Source: JAHOYW01 sp963664605 (GTDB lineage Bacteria; Verrucomicrobiota; Lentisphaeria; Victivallales; Victivallaceae). Taken from it: a stretch of 64,000 bases of DNA. Positions 1 to 8,780 of the stretch are shown piece after piece. Position numbers and translations under genes: made by a program. The stretch's first letter is position 1, and the number at the start of each line of letters is the position of its first letter. Under the pieces are notes generated by a model. That model was not told the origin of the DNA and did no database searches. It was given only the letters and a program-made list of their open reading frames with translations. The stretch spans positions 1,922,001 to 1,986,000 of the forward strand of contig OY761536.1 in NCBI GenBank assembly GCA_963664605.1, written 5' to 3'.

Positions 1-1451
1 ACATCGCTAATTAATGAAACAGGAGGGGGCAAAGGGGCGCTCAAGATTGACTGTGAACCCCACTGGTCCTTTAAGTGTTTATATTTAAAATGCTGCACAA
101 TATCAATTGTTCCTGCCTTTTTGTCTATGCGGAAATATTCTTCGCAATTAACAGGAAATGCCATACCCATTTTACTAAACAGACTACAGCGTTCAGCAGC
201 TTTCATCAAGAACTTTTCATTCAATTCTGATGGACGGAATACTTGAAATCCGAATGGGAATTGCAAGACAGCCCAGCCTAATTTCCCATCCATAATCAAA
301 TCTATTGACTCCAGCTTTCCTCTTTCATTATATTCTACTTTGATTTCCTGAGGGTTTTCCTCAAGAAATATCAATATAGGAACTTCCGGGAATGAACCGG
401 AATTAAAAATCATAAACCAGTTGTCGGAAAAATCTCCATCTCTGTTACGATCATAAAATTTGCCGTCACGGATATTGCGAACTTCAACTTTGCCTCCTAA
501 TGGCAGCATGATCTGTTTGTAATTACCAGCTAGCTGCATACTACTCAAACGAAGTATATTATCATCAGTTTCCATTAATATCGCAGGCGTAATCGTTGAA
601 TACCTTGCACTGAAATTGACTTTTGAGCCGTCATTTTTGGTGAATTCTTTTTCCCATTCGACTCCAGTCCAGTCAGCATTTATCGTTTCATTTTCTGTCG
701 GGTGGTAATTTCTGAAAACTTCAGTTTCAGGTGGGGTGCATCCCGGAGGCAATATTGTAAAATGCCACAATAAGTGTTTTTTGTATTCCGGATGTCCGAA
801 GATATAAGGTTTTGTAATTACTCCTAAGCGCGGCATGCTGCAATCTAACATTCCATCGCCTTTTGTATGGCCAAATCTGCCGATAGATTTAATATCTTTA
901 CCAACAGCACTAGTAAAACCTTCCAGATCCGGCACCTCTATTCTCTTTTGTCTCAGGCGCTTCTTTACTTCTATTGTTTTTTCAATCATTCCAGGAGTTG
1001 AAATATCTGGTTCGGATAAAAGTTCACCTGAACTGTTCAATATGCGCATTTGGAAATCTAATGATTGAGCGCTTGGGCTTTTATTTGCAAAAGTCCATAT
1101 AATGCAATTTTTTCCTCGAACGAGTTCTACTGCTACGCAGGGAATTCTGCCCCTGTAGTAAATATTTTCATTACTGACAGTCTGCCCGTTTACCTTTAAA
1201 CTTTCGCTTTGCAGATTCTTATTTAACAGGTATTCCAGATAATATCTTCCAGAATATTCTACATCAATATGGTTATTTATTTGTAAAGCATCGTTACTCT
1301 GCAACAAACAATCAATTAATCCGGATTCATCATTCGCTTCGACTATTGATTCTTCTCCGTTATATAACAGCTTTACTTTCGTCAGCCAATCTCTCTGTGT
1401 ATCAGCGAAAAAGCTATGGTCATAGCCTGTTTTTTGGGGTAATTTAACCAT
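1..1451 (-). CDS. Large uncharacterised protein, N-terminal 483 residues (runs off the window)
   Basis: An open frame runs from an ATG at 1451 to the left window edge with no stop, so only the N-terminal part is visible. It starts MVKLPQKTGYDH, without a signal peptide or membrane segment, so it is probably cytosolic. The composition suggests mostly beta structure: a short N-terminal sandwich-like region (residues about 20-165), then a larger region rich in alternating hydrophobic and aromatic residues with DRNRDGDF near residue 330. I do not recognise the family. It lies 22 bases after the esterase gene at 1474-2793 on the same strand and is probably the next gene of the glycan operon, so a role in carbohydrate processing is a guess from context only. 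Confidence 0.75.
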   Translation of the reverse strand, partial: MVKLPQKTGYDHSFFADTQRDWLTKVKLLYNGEESIVEANDESGLIDCLLQSNDALQINNHIDVEYSGRYYLEYLLNKNLQSESLKVNGQTVSNENIYYRGRIPCVAVELVRGKNCIIWTFANKSPSAQSLDFQMRILNSSGELLSEPDISTPGMIEKTIEVKKRLRQKRIEVPDLEGFTSAVGKDIKSIGRFGHTKGDGMLDCSMPRLGVITKPYIFGHPEYKKHLLWHFTILPPGCTPPETEVFRNYHPTENETINADWTGVEWEKEFTKNDGSKVNFSARYSTITPAILMETDDNILRLSSMQLAGNYKQIMLPLGGKVEVRNIRDGKFYDRNRDGDFSDNWFMIFNSGSFPEVPILIFLEENPQEIKVEYNERGKLESIDLIMDGKLGWAVLQFPFGFQVFRPSELNEKFLMKAAERCSLFSKMGMAFPVNCEEYFRIDKKAGTIDIVQHFKYKHLKDQWGSQSILSAPLPPPVSLISD

Positions 1452-1473
1452 TTAATCTTATCCGTATTTTTAC

Positions 1474-2793
1474 TTATTTCTTATAGTTGATGTATTCATT
1501 AATGATTTTATTACAGGCTGTTTCAGGCTTCTTTGTTTTGCGATGTTCTGCCGTCGGGTCATTGATAATAGTCTTTTCCCCTTGGATATTATTATAGGCA
1601 GCATATACAGATGAAGGATAACATAATCGATCAATAAAGCCAACTGTTATTACAGCTTCTCCTTTTATTCTTTTAGCAAAATTTGCCACATCAAAGTACG
1701 GTATGGTTTTTGTCACATTCTGATTGAAAGGCTTGTGTTTACGAGCTTCCCGAATAAAATGGGGCCATCCGCTTTTACGATTATGTAAAATCCCCAGATG
1801 ATTACACAATGCCGGTTCTTTAGCTATACATAATGATACTTTGGGTTCTAATCCCGCAGCTACTATAGCTTGAGCCCCGCCTTGGCTATGTCCTGTAACA
1901 ATTAAATTTTTGCCATCCCATTCCGGCTGTGCCATAGCAAATTGCAGAGAACGATAAACTCTAAGGAACATGCCTAGAAAATACATCTTTTCTTTATCAT
2001 CAGAATTTTTATAATAATATTCTTTGTATTTTCCGTTTCTAAGTTTCATATAATAATCTTTAGGTTTGCCATTATCAATACCATGAGCATTAATGTCCAT
2101 AGCTAATACACCTTTAGCGGCCATCGCATATGGTTTTGTGGAACTTCTCACGCCAGCGCCATGAAATTTTATTACAGCAGGAAGACTTTTTATTTTAGCA
2201 TTCTTAGGTTTGAAAAAATAACCGGATACAGGAGCTCCTCCTGGACAATTAATTTTCAAGTCATAACATACCACGTTCTTTTTATATCTTGAAGCTACTT
2301 TAAGAGGAGTTAAAGTCGGTTCTAATGGAATTTTTTTCAGCATTGCTTTTTTCGAGTTCCAAAATTTATCAAAATCCTCCGGCTCTGGACCAGCGCCCTT
2401 TATTTTTAAAGGTTCAACTCCCGCTCCTGCATACTTATATATTCTTCTAGTTTTACCTTTTGAAGGAAGACAAGAAACCTGACACATAACAAATCCGGGC
2501 TTATCAAGACTGGTCTTAATTGTCATTGCTTTATTCGATGAAATAATGCTTCCACCTTTCCACCTTAAACCTTTTAATATCGAATATTTAATTTTCGTTC
2601 CGACAAGAGCTTTACCGTTTTCGGTCAAAGTTACTTCAAAAACTATTGGTTCTCCAATTTTATATAAAGCTGAAGGCTTATTTGTTTTGACCATAAGTTT
2701 TACTTGGCTGTTTATTGCTTTTGCTCCTGCTAATGATACACTCGTGAACGAAAAAAATAAGCATAATAAACGAAATTTTATTAAAAGACTCAT
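1474..2793 (-). CDS. Secreted acetyl-xylan-esterase-like alpha/beta hydrolase (CE7/AXE1 type)
   Basis: Probably removes acetyl groups from a polysaccharide outside the cytoplasm. A hydrophobic leader (residues 1-25, ending near SLAGAKA) indicates export. Residues about 30-125 form a beta-rich N-terminal domain, followed by an alpha/beta hydrolase domain. The segment GPEPEDFDKFWNSKK is typical of the start of AXE1/cephalosporin-C-deacetylase domains. The nucleophile elbow GHSQGG lies near residue 302. The likely acid is the Asp in GFIDRLCYP (about 387) and the likely base the His in AEHRKTK (about 415). Substrate is not shown by the sequence. Its neighbours are glycosidase-like genes on the same strand, separated by a 116-base gap upstream that may hold a local promoter. 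Confidence 0.8.
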   Translation of the reverse strand: MSLLIKFRLLCLFFSFTSVSLAGAKAINSQVKLMVKTNKPSALYKIGEPIVFEVTLTENGKALVGTKIKYSILKGLRWKGGSIISSNKAMTIKTSLDKPGFVMCQVSCLPSKGKTRRIYKYAGAGVEPLKIKGAGPEPEDFDKFWNSKKAMLKKIPLEPTLTPLKVASRYKKNVVCYDLKINCPGGAPVSGYFFKPKNAKIKSLPAVIKFHGAGVRSSTKPYAMAAKGVLAMDINAHGIDNGKPKDYYMKLRNGKYKEYYYKNSDDKEKMYFLGMFLRVYRSLQFAMAQPEWDGKNLIVTGHSQGGAQAIVAAGLEPKVSLCIAKEPALCNHLGILHNRKSGWPHFIREARKHKPFNQNVTKTIPYFDVANFAKRIKGEAVITVGFIDRLCYPSSVYAAYNNIQGEKTIINDPTAEHRKTKKPETACNKIINEYINYKK

Positions 2794-2909
2794 TGTTCAA
2801 TATCTCCTTTTATTTATATGAACTGTGCATTTTTCAATTTTCTTAATTTGACAAAGCTGGTTTTATATGTGAAAAACAGTATTTCCCAGGAATGTTTATT
2901 GTTACTTTA

Positions 2910-3842
2910 TTAAGTCCGCCAGTATTTTTCTAACAACTCTTTGGTTATATTGTGAATTTCTTCCGGGCATTCGTTATTGTGGGCATAGTAATAAACCGCT
3001 AATTGATCCGGACAAACGCTGGATAAATATTCTTCCAGCCCCTGCTGATAGGCTGCGTTTTCACTCGCAGGTATCAGCATATTTTCAATCAAACCAAAAG
3101 TTTTTTTGCCTGCGGCTTTGCATTCCCGCTGTGTTCTGTCCCATACATCAAGTAATAAATATTTGTTTTGAGCCGGAGTTTCTTTAAAATAGCTGGTTTT
3201 ACAACAATTTCCATCATAGCCGCAATACTCCAGCTCTGGTATTTTTGTTGCCCGTGATGTGAAATACTCTGGATTTGTTGCAGAACTAAACATCGTCATT
3301 ATTAATTTGGGGTTGAGTTTCTTGCAGAAAACAGAAAGATCTTGAAGAAAATCAACAAAACCATCCTGCATCATTTCAGCAGTTAAATTATTGCCGTATC
3401 TGGTGAGTGTTGAAGGATGGCTGGATATTAAATCTACGGCTTTGGGCTCATCCCAGATAATACCGTCAAGGTCATAATCTTGAATCAAAGTTGCCATAAA
3501 GTCCCTGCACCATTCAACAAATGGTTCGACCTCCAAACAGGCTATATCAGGATGTTCTGGAACTTGATATTCCGGGTGCATGGTCAGCCACATACTGGGC
3601 ATAAGCGGAGATCCCGCAAACCTTCCCCCGATTCGGCTGGGAATCACAAAAACCTGCAAGCCGCATTTTTTCGCGTATTCAATCTGCAATTCGAACGCGC
3701 GCCGCGAATAGCGCATTTCGCTCTCACTGAATGACAAAGCGACAACGTCAAAGCCCATGTCGCGCATTTCTGAAAAGCTCTCGTACCACTGTTTGGGAAT
3801 TACTGTCCAATGACCATAACTTAGACAATATGCTGTTAACAT
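2910..3842 (-). CDS. Cytosolic TIM-barrel glycosidase-like protein
   Basis: A 310-residue protein without signal peptide. It opens MLTAYCLSYGHWTVIP and continues with alternating strands and helices suggesting a (beta/alpha)8 barrel: FDVVALSFSESE (strand 2), GLQVFVIPSRIGG (strand 3), DYDLDGIIWDEPKAVD (about 125-140, with an acidic pair at a strand end as in glycosidase active sites). The pattern resembles putative glycoside hydrolases described from Lentisphaerota and Planctomycetota, but I cannot assign a GH family. The gene lies 13 bases downstream of the Gfo/Idh/MocA gene, in the same operon, so it probably acts on an imported sugar or oligosaccharide. Confidence 0.65.
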   Translation of the reverse strand: MLTAYCLSYGHWTVIPKQWYESFSEMRDMGFDVVALSFSESEMRYSRRAFELQIEYAKKCGLQVFVIPSRIGGRFAGSPLMPSMWLTMHPEYQVPEHPDIACLEVEPFVEWCRDFMATLIQDYDLDGIIWDEPKAVDLISSHPSTLTRYGNNLTAEMMQDGFVDFLQDLSVFCKKLNPKLIMTMFSSATNPEYFTSRATKIPELEYCGYDGNCCKTSYFKETPAQNKYLLLDVWDRTQRECKAAGKKTFGLIENMLIPASENAAYQQGLEEYLSSVCPDQLAVYYYAHNNECPEEIHNITKELLEKYWRT

Positions 3843-3855
3843 GTTTTTACTCCTT

Positions 3856-5079
3856 CTATTTTTGAAATATACTACTGAATGACGTTTTCAAATTATCAGG
3901 AAGAATGTCTTTGATTATTACATACTTTCCCAATTCGCTGGAACGGTAAGCCGCGATGGCTATCATTTCTGCTGCCAAAGCTTCGTCAACAGGGGAATAC
4001 ACTTTTGTAGTTTTTCCGCACATCAGATTATAGAAATGTTCGAATACTCCGGGCGAACTGTTGTAATGAATGCGGTTTTCGTACTCAAATTCAATTTCTT
4101 GTACTTCGCTGCGGCGAGGGAATACTTCAAGCTTGCCCTGATAACTTTTTTGCGTTTCATAAGGCAAACCAGTCAAGCAGATTCTCATTAAGGCCGCATC
4201 GCCGATTATTTCATAAACCCGCGTGTAGTACCGTTCAATAAAAAAGCTATTAGTCTGACTGCCGAAAGTGCCGTTTTCGAGTTCGATCATACACAACTCG
4301 TTGTCAGGTATGTTAGCGCTTTTCGCATAAACGCAAAGGTCTTTAGATACATTGATATCTTTTATTGCACTGTTTGTTTCACCTCTTTTGGTATACATCA
4401 TGCAGGATTCTTTTTCATCGCAGTCTGAACAGCAGAGAGTATCACTTTTATCGCCACCAAAAACTTGTTGTTTGCAAATAGCTGCAACCCGTTTAGGGCT
4501 TGAGTTCATCAAGTGCAGCATAATATCCAGGTCATGTGTTGCTTTTTCCAGCATTTGCCCTCCGCCGCTTAGCTTATTTCGACGAAAATTATGCATGTGT
4601 CCGCCACCGCCATTTAAGTTAAAACGGAAAGAACATAGTTTTCCTAATATGCCATCTGATATGAGCTCTTTAGCCTTTTTTATAATTGGAGCGTATCGCA
4701 TGACGTGATGCACCATTATCGGGGCGCTATAGCGTTCGGTAAAGTCTACTATCTTCAGGAGTTTTTCGTAGGTGCTGTCGAGCGGTTTCTCAATAATCAA
4801 GGGGATACTTTTGCCTTCAAAATGCTGAAGCGCATCCCAATGCGTATGATTTGGGCTGGCGATAATCGCACCATCCAAACAGGTGTTATCCAATATTTCA
4901 AGTACAGAGCTAAAACGCTCCGGGCTGTAACCCAGCCATTCCACGCCCTCCTGGTATTTTTTATCATCCAGTTCACATACCGCGACAATCCTGACTTCAC
5001 CTTTGGAGTGGTCATGCATATCTTTTGCATGACGCTTACCCATTTCTCCAAAACCGATAATAGCAATTTCTTTCTTCAT
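3856..5079 (-). CDS. Gfo/Idh/MocA-family NAD(P)-dependent oxidoreductase with a cysteine cluster
   Basis: Oxidises or reduces a sugar, inositol or related polyol with NAD(P). The Rossmann motif GFGEMG sits at residues 9-14, the family EKP motif at 97-99 (IIEKPLDS) and the usual THDLD (HD pair) at about 181-185. The length of 407 residues is somewhat above the family norm because of an insertion after residue 205 that carries five cysteines (216, 217, 220, 226 and 249), which could bind a metal. The last three are spaced C-x5-C and C-x22-C. The gene is between the DUF4838 gene (22 bases) and the TIM-barrel gene (13 bases), so it probably handles a sugar released by these enzymes. Confidence 0.88.
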   Translation of the reverse strand: MKKEIAIIGFGEMGKRHAKDMHDHSKGEVRIVAVCELDDKKYQEGVEWLGYSPERFSSVLEILDNTCLDGAIIASPNHTHWDALQHFEGKSIPLIIEKPLDSTYEKLLKIVDFTERYSAPIMVHHVMRYAPIIKKAKELISDGILGKLCSFRFNLNGGGGHMHNFRRNKLSGGGQMLEKATHDLDIMLHLMNSSPKRVAAICKQQVFGGDKSDTLCCSDCDEKESCMMYTKRGETNSAIKDINVSKDLCVYAKSANIPDNELCMIELENGTFGSQTNSFFIERYYTRVYEIIGDAALMRICLTGLPYETQKSYQGKLEVFPRRSEVQEIEFEYENRIHYNSSPGVFEHFYNLMCGKTTKVYSPVDEALAAEMIAIAAYRSSELGKYVIIKDILPDNLKTSFSSIFQK

Positions 5080-5101
5080 TTTATCCCTTGTTTTTTACAA
5101 T

Positions 5102-6982
5102 TTAAAGATCAAGTAAGCCTGGTAAAAACAGCTCGACATCCGGGTTTTCATCAGTTATCGGCCTCATGTTTTCAGGAGTTTTCATTTCCAAAAGCTGTTG
5201 ATCCAGCTGTAATCGCCAGTTCTGGAAAAAGCTGAAATCCGGCCGGGCGCCGTTAACGCCATCATTACTTGTATACAAATCTATTAAGCGTTGCTCGTAT
5301 TCAGCTGTTTTTGTTATGTGCTTGCGAAGTTCTTCTTCAGAACCCTTTTCAAATGCGAGGACAGCACAAGCCCTTTCGTGCCAGGCATAAAACATCGTTT
5401 CGGCAGAATCAATGAACGCTATGATATATGAACTGTCAAAATCTCTATCCGTTATATCCAGCATAGAACGAAGTTTTGAGAAATAATTGAGTATTTCTTC
5501 CCATTTTTCTCCAATAAAGTCAGTTTTTAAAGAAGTCCATTCCTGCCACAAAGGCCAAGGAGGAGGAGTGTGTTGATCAACCATTGGCATTTTTTCTAAA
5601 GCTTCAAACAAAGGAAGCATTACAGAGGCTGATTTTTTATAATATTTCTGACAATAATCACTCAAAATTTCTTGTGAACTTTTTCCAGTATTCCAGGAGA
5701 ATTGACTTAAAAAATAAAGATTTAGACAAGAACGCCACCAAGTATCAATTCCTATGAAAAAAGGAATAATCCCTCGTGAGCCTATTTCTTTGGACTGCAG
5801 ACAATCCATGCGGGTTTTCTCAAAACGCAAAGGCAGAGAAGCGCGCTCAGCAGTATTGTCAGAGATATGATAATGAAGCTGGTAAATTCCTCTGGCTCCT
5901 GCTTTATTTGACTTTTTGAGCCACTCTTCTGCCACACGAACATTGGCAACTAGAATCGCTATATTATTATGTGGCAGAATATCGTCTGGAACAGTACTGG
6001 TTTCTTCAGTGTAAGAAAGATATTCAACGGTCAAGTCCGGCCTTACATCCTCAATTTTCTTTGCTATTTTATTTACGGCTTTCAGGACAGCCCCAGCCTT
6101 TTTGCAGTTTGTACATTGACAAAAACCATATCCATCTTCAGGCCAAGTACCGATTATATCTACTTCAGGATGTTCTTTTGCATACTTTTGATAATTTTCC
6201 GTCAGTACAGAAACAGCTTCATCATTGGAGTAACATATCTGCCCTGTCGAAAAACGTTCTCCCTTAGAATTCATCGCAAACCATTCAGGATGTTCATCGA
6301 AATACGAGGTTGGAAAAAAGTATCTGCCGGAATGTTCACTTATATTCAGAATAATTCCTCGTTTCTGAATTTCAGGCAGAAGCTGATCACTTACTTTTTC
6401 CCATTCGACAATCCAGCCATTTTCCCGCTTTTTCGCTCTGTCTACTGATGTCATTAATAAATTGATCCTGTTTTTCCCCATCCAGTCAATAATTTCCCGT
6501 AGTTCTTCCACGTTTTTTTCACTGACAGGGAAAATGCATACCCCTCTCAATTCTAAGTCCGGGTTGGTAATTTTTGTCCCCTCAGGAATTGACAGACTTG
6601 ATAATATTGGAATAATTTCTTTATCTTTGCTGGGATATACCCAGCGAAATCCCAAATCGTGTAACAGAGAATAAACCCCATTTAAGGTTCCACGCGGGCT
6701 GTTTCCGAATATGATTAAGTTATTTTCATCACAATGAGTGACAAATCCATCATGTTCAAGTTTAAATTTTATATTCTTATCATCCAGATATGCTTGCCCC
6801 ATAGCTCCTATAATCATCTTACTTTCGGCATTTGATGTGTGACTTACTATAGGGATTCCTATTCCTGTAGCCTTACACAAATAGTACTGTAATTCAGTGG
6901 CTGCAAATGCTTCCGGCTCGGCGGAGCTTTCCGATAAAACTATTTCAACATTTTTAGTAAAATTAATGATTTTATTATTCAT
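5102..6982 (-). CDS. DUF4838-type glycosidase-like protein, cytosolic
   Basis: Putative glycan-degrading enzyme of 626 residues. Residues about 5-130 look like the GH20/alpha-glucuronidase N-terminal alpha/beta domain (ETEIVLSES then AATELQYYLCKATGIGIP). Then comes the DUF4838 barrel with RGVCIFPVSEKN, IDWMGKNRINLLM, FAMNSKGERF, GTWPEDGYGFCQCTNCKKAG (about 277-296, cysteine cluster and acidic pair) and IAILVANVRV. These are the usual landmarks of the DUF4838 family. There is no signal peptide, unlike the homologous proteins at 55993 and 61500, so it probably works on imported oligosaccharide. It is 10 bases downstream of the next glycosidase-like gene, in a tight operon. Confidence 0.8.
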   Translation of the reverse strand: MNNKIINFTKNVEIVLSESSAEPEAFAATELQYYLCKATGIGIPIVSHTSNAESKMIIGAMGQAYLDDKNIKFKLEHDGFVTHCDENNLIIFGNSPRGTLNGVYSLLHDLGFRWVYPSKDKEIIPILSSLSIPEGTKITNPDLELRGVCIFPVSEKNVEELREIIDWMGKNRINLLMTSVDRAKKRENGWIVEWEKVSDQLLPEIQKRGIILNISEHSGRYFFPTSYFDEHPEWFAMNSKGERFSTGQICYSNDEAVSVLTENYQKYAKEHPEVDIIGTWPEDGYGFCQCTNCKKAGAVLKAVNKIAKKIEDVRPDLTVEYLSYTEETSTVPDDILPHNNIAILVANVRVAEEWLKKSNKAGARGIYQLHYHISDNTAERASLPLRFEKTRMDCLQSKEIGSRGIIPFFIGIDTWWRSCLNLYFLSQFSWNTGKSSQEILSDYCQKYYKKSASVMLPLFEALEKMPMVDQHTPPPWPLWQEWTSLKTDFIGEKWEEILNYFSKLRSMLDITDRDFDSSYIIAFIDSAETMFYAWHERACAVLAFEKGSEEELRKHITKTAEYEQRLIDLYTSNDGVNGARPDFSFFQNWRLQLDQQLLEMKTPENMRPITDENPDVELFLPGLLDL

Positions 6983-6992
6983 ATTATTGCCT

Positions 6993-8780
6993 TTAAGCTA
7001 TTTCTTTTAGTAGTTTATTTTTAGCTGCCTTTAGTTGTTTTAAAGCTCTAATTTTTCCCTTAATTAATTCACTGTTAAACATATAAGCGCTTGGTTCAAT
7101 ATGAAATCCTTGACGAGGGTCGCATTTTACCCAGGGTAATACTTTGTGCAAAATATCCAGTTCATCATCAAGTATCCTGAAAAACTCTTCCCGCTTGGAT
7201 TCGTTCCAGTCTTTACGCAATTTAAAAATGCGGTAGCTATTTTCAGTACTCCGCCAAATCGCGCCGCAAATAATCGCATTGCCAAGTTCATCAAGACTTT
7301 TCTTGTCACAGCATCCTCCAAAAGCTTTGCTGAATGTAACTAATCCATGCTGCCATGCTATCGCAAGTTTATTTAACCTGTCAATGATTTCATCCAGATT
7401 AAACTGTGTGTGATGGAAGTTATAACTATTATTTAAATCATCTCCGCGCTCATCCATTTTCCACGAGCGCCCCACAGCTTTGCCGCTAAGCGGTGCAGGT
7501 TTATACATTTCTTTATGTGCAAGGGTGTGATTTTGCGGTCCATGATAGAGAAAACCAATGGTAAAAGGATAATAATGCATCGCTGCGGAAAACTGCTCCC
7601 ATGCCTGTAAAAGCAATTTAGTTCCCGCAACAGGAAAGTATTGTGATGCAAATTTCCTTAAGGCCTGGTCTTTATCATCCGGGCATTGGTCGCTGAGGAA
7701 GAAGTTATATGCTTCCACGTTAGAGTTTGGTAAAGCATTGCCGAAGTTCCAGCATCCCATATAGCCTGCAATTTCTTTATTTCTATGAAATACCGCCTTT
7801 TCATACAGGTTGCCGGGCATTGGTAAAGTTACGATACTGGCTAATTCGTGAGTCGTGCCAATCTGGAGTTTGGACATAAAACGCATTCCATGTTGTTGTG
7901 CCGCTTCAAATGCCGTTCGGCATTTTTCGGATGGCCCTGCATAAGACAAGGAGTATTCATTCATATAAAAACCAGGTCTATCATAAAGATCTTTATATCC
8001 GCCCCGTTCAAAGTCAGCCATCAGTATAATATCTTTCGGAAGTTGTTCTATGATTCTGCACTCCGAATCAGTACTCCATGACCATGACCAGTTCCAGGCG
8101 ATAATTTCCATGTTTTTAGAAACATTACGGATTCCATTATGAATCTGAGTTATTAATTCTGCGACTACGCTTTCCGGCTCACGTTCACGACAACGTGGAC
8201 ATTTTATCAGTTTATGCCAGGGTTTACTGCATCTTTTCTGTACACGATGAGAATAACAATGCTGTGGAAATTCACTGGCGGTAATCAATATAATCCCAGC
8301 TAAGTCCGGTAGTTTCTGCGCCAGTGCGTTTCCCGCGTTTTTCAACCATTGTTGCACTTTAGGTGCTGAAGTACAAAATCTGCGTATTGGAAGGCCTCGA
8401 CAAATATCTTCTTCACCCCAGATATCAAGATGATTATCCCAAAAATCACTATCAGACTGCGGCAGCGCGCGCGGCGGCTGCATATAGATAAAAACCTTGA
8501 TGCCGTAATGCGCGGCACGTTTGATTAAGCGTCTTACGGCATCAAGGTGAATATTACATTTTTGACCCAATTCAGTAAAGGGGGGTACATTTACAAGATG
8601 TCTAAGTAAGCCATGCACCCAGATAGCATTGAATCCGGCATCTTTTATTTTTTGTAATTCCTTATCTGTATAAACTTCAAAAGCGGAGAGAGTTTCATCC
8701 ATCTCAATGCCATGCAAACCGTCAGGACAAGTTTCATCCCCGAACACACTTGCGGAAGATCGCCATATCTTATACATCAT
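6993..8780 (-). CDS. Cytosolic TIM-barrel glycosidase-like protein with CPRC motif
   Basis: 595 residues without signal peptide. Barrel-like elements include FNAIWVHGLLRHL, YGIKVFIYMQPPRALP (about 110-125), LAGIILITASEFPQHCYSH (about 178-196), a zinc-knuckle-like CPRCRERE (about 215) and MEIIAWNWSWSW (about 243). The SEFP acidic residue after a strand and the Trp-rich strand resemble GH20/DUF4838-like active sites, but the family is not one I can name. Its ATG overlaps the TGA of the GH20-like gene by four bases (8777-8780), so the two are translationally coupled. A second ATG directly follows the first, so the start could shift by one codon. Confidence 0.7.
   Translation of the reverse strand: MMYKIWRSSASVFGDETCPDGLHGIEMDETLSAFEVYTDKELQKIKDAGFNAIWVHGLLRHLVNVPPFTELGQKCNIHLDAVRRLIKRAAHYGIKVFIYMQPPRALPQSDSDFWDNHLDIWGEEDICRGLPIRRFCTSAPKVQQWLKNAGNALAQKLPDLAGIILITASEFPQHCYSHRVQKRCSKPWHKLIKCPRCREREPESVVAELITQIHNGIRNVSKNMEIIAWNWSWSWSTDSECRIIEQLPKDIILMADFERGGYKDLYDRPGFYMNEYSLSYAGPSEKCRTAFEAAQQHGMRFMSKLQIGTTHELASIVTLPMPGNLYEKAVFHRNKEIAGYMGCWNFGNALPNSNVEAYNFFLSDQCPDDKDQALRKFASQYFPVAGTKLLLQAWEQFSAAMHYYPFTIGFLYHGPQNHTLAHKEMYKPAPLSGKAVGRSWKMDERGDDLNNSYNFHHTQFNLDEIIDRLNKLAIAWQHGLVTFSKAFGGCCDKKSLDELGNAIICGAIWRSTENSYRIFKLRKDWNESKREEFFRILDDELDILHKVLPWVKCDPRQGFHIEPSAYMFNSELIKGKIRALKQLKAAKNKLLKEIA

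Noticed and set aside
4705..5235. 176-codon plus-strand ORF
   Set aside because: It lies opposite the oxidoreductase and DUF4838 genes, has no ribosome binding site or family pattern, and is the antisense shadow of real coding frames.
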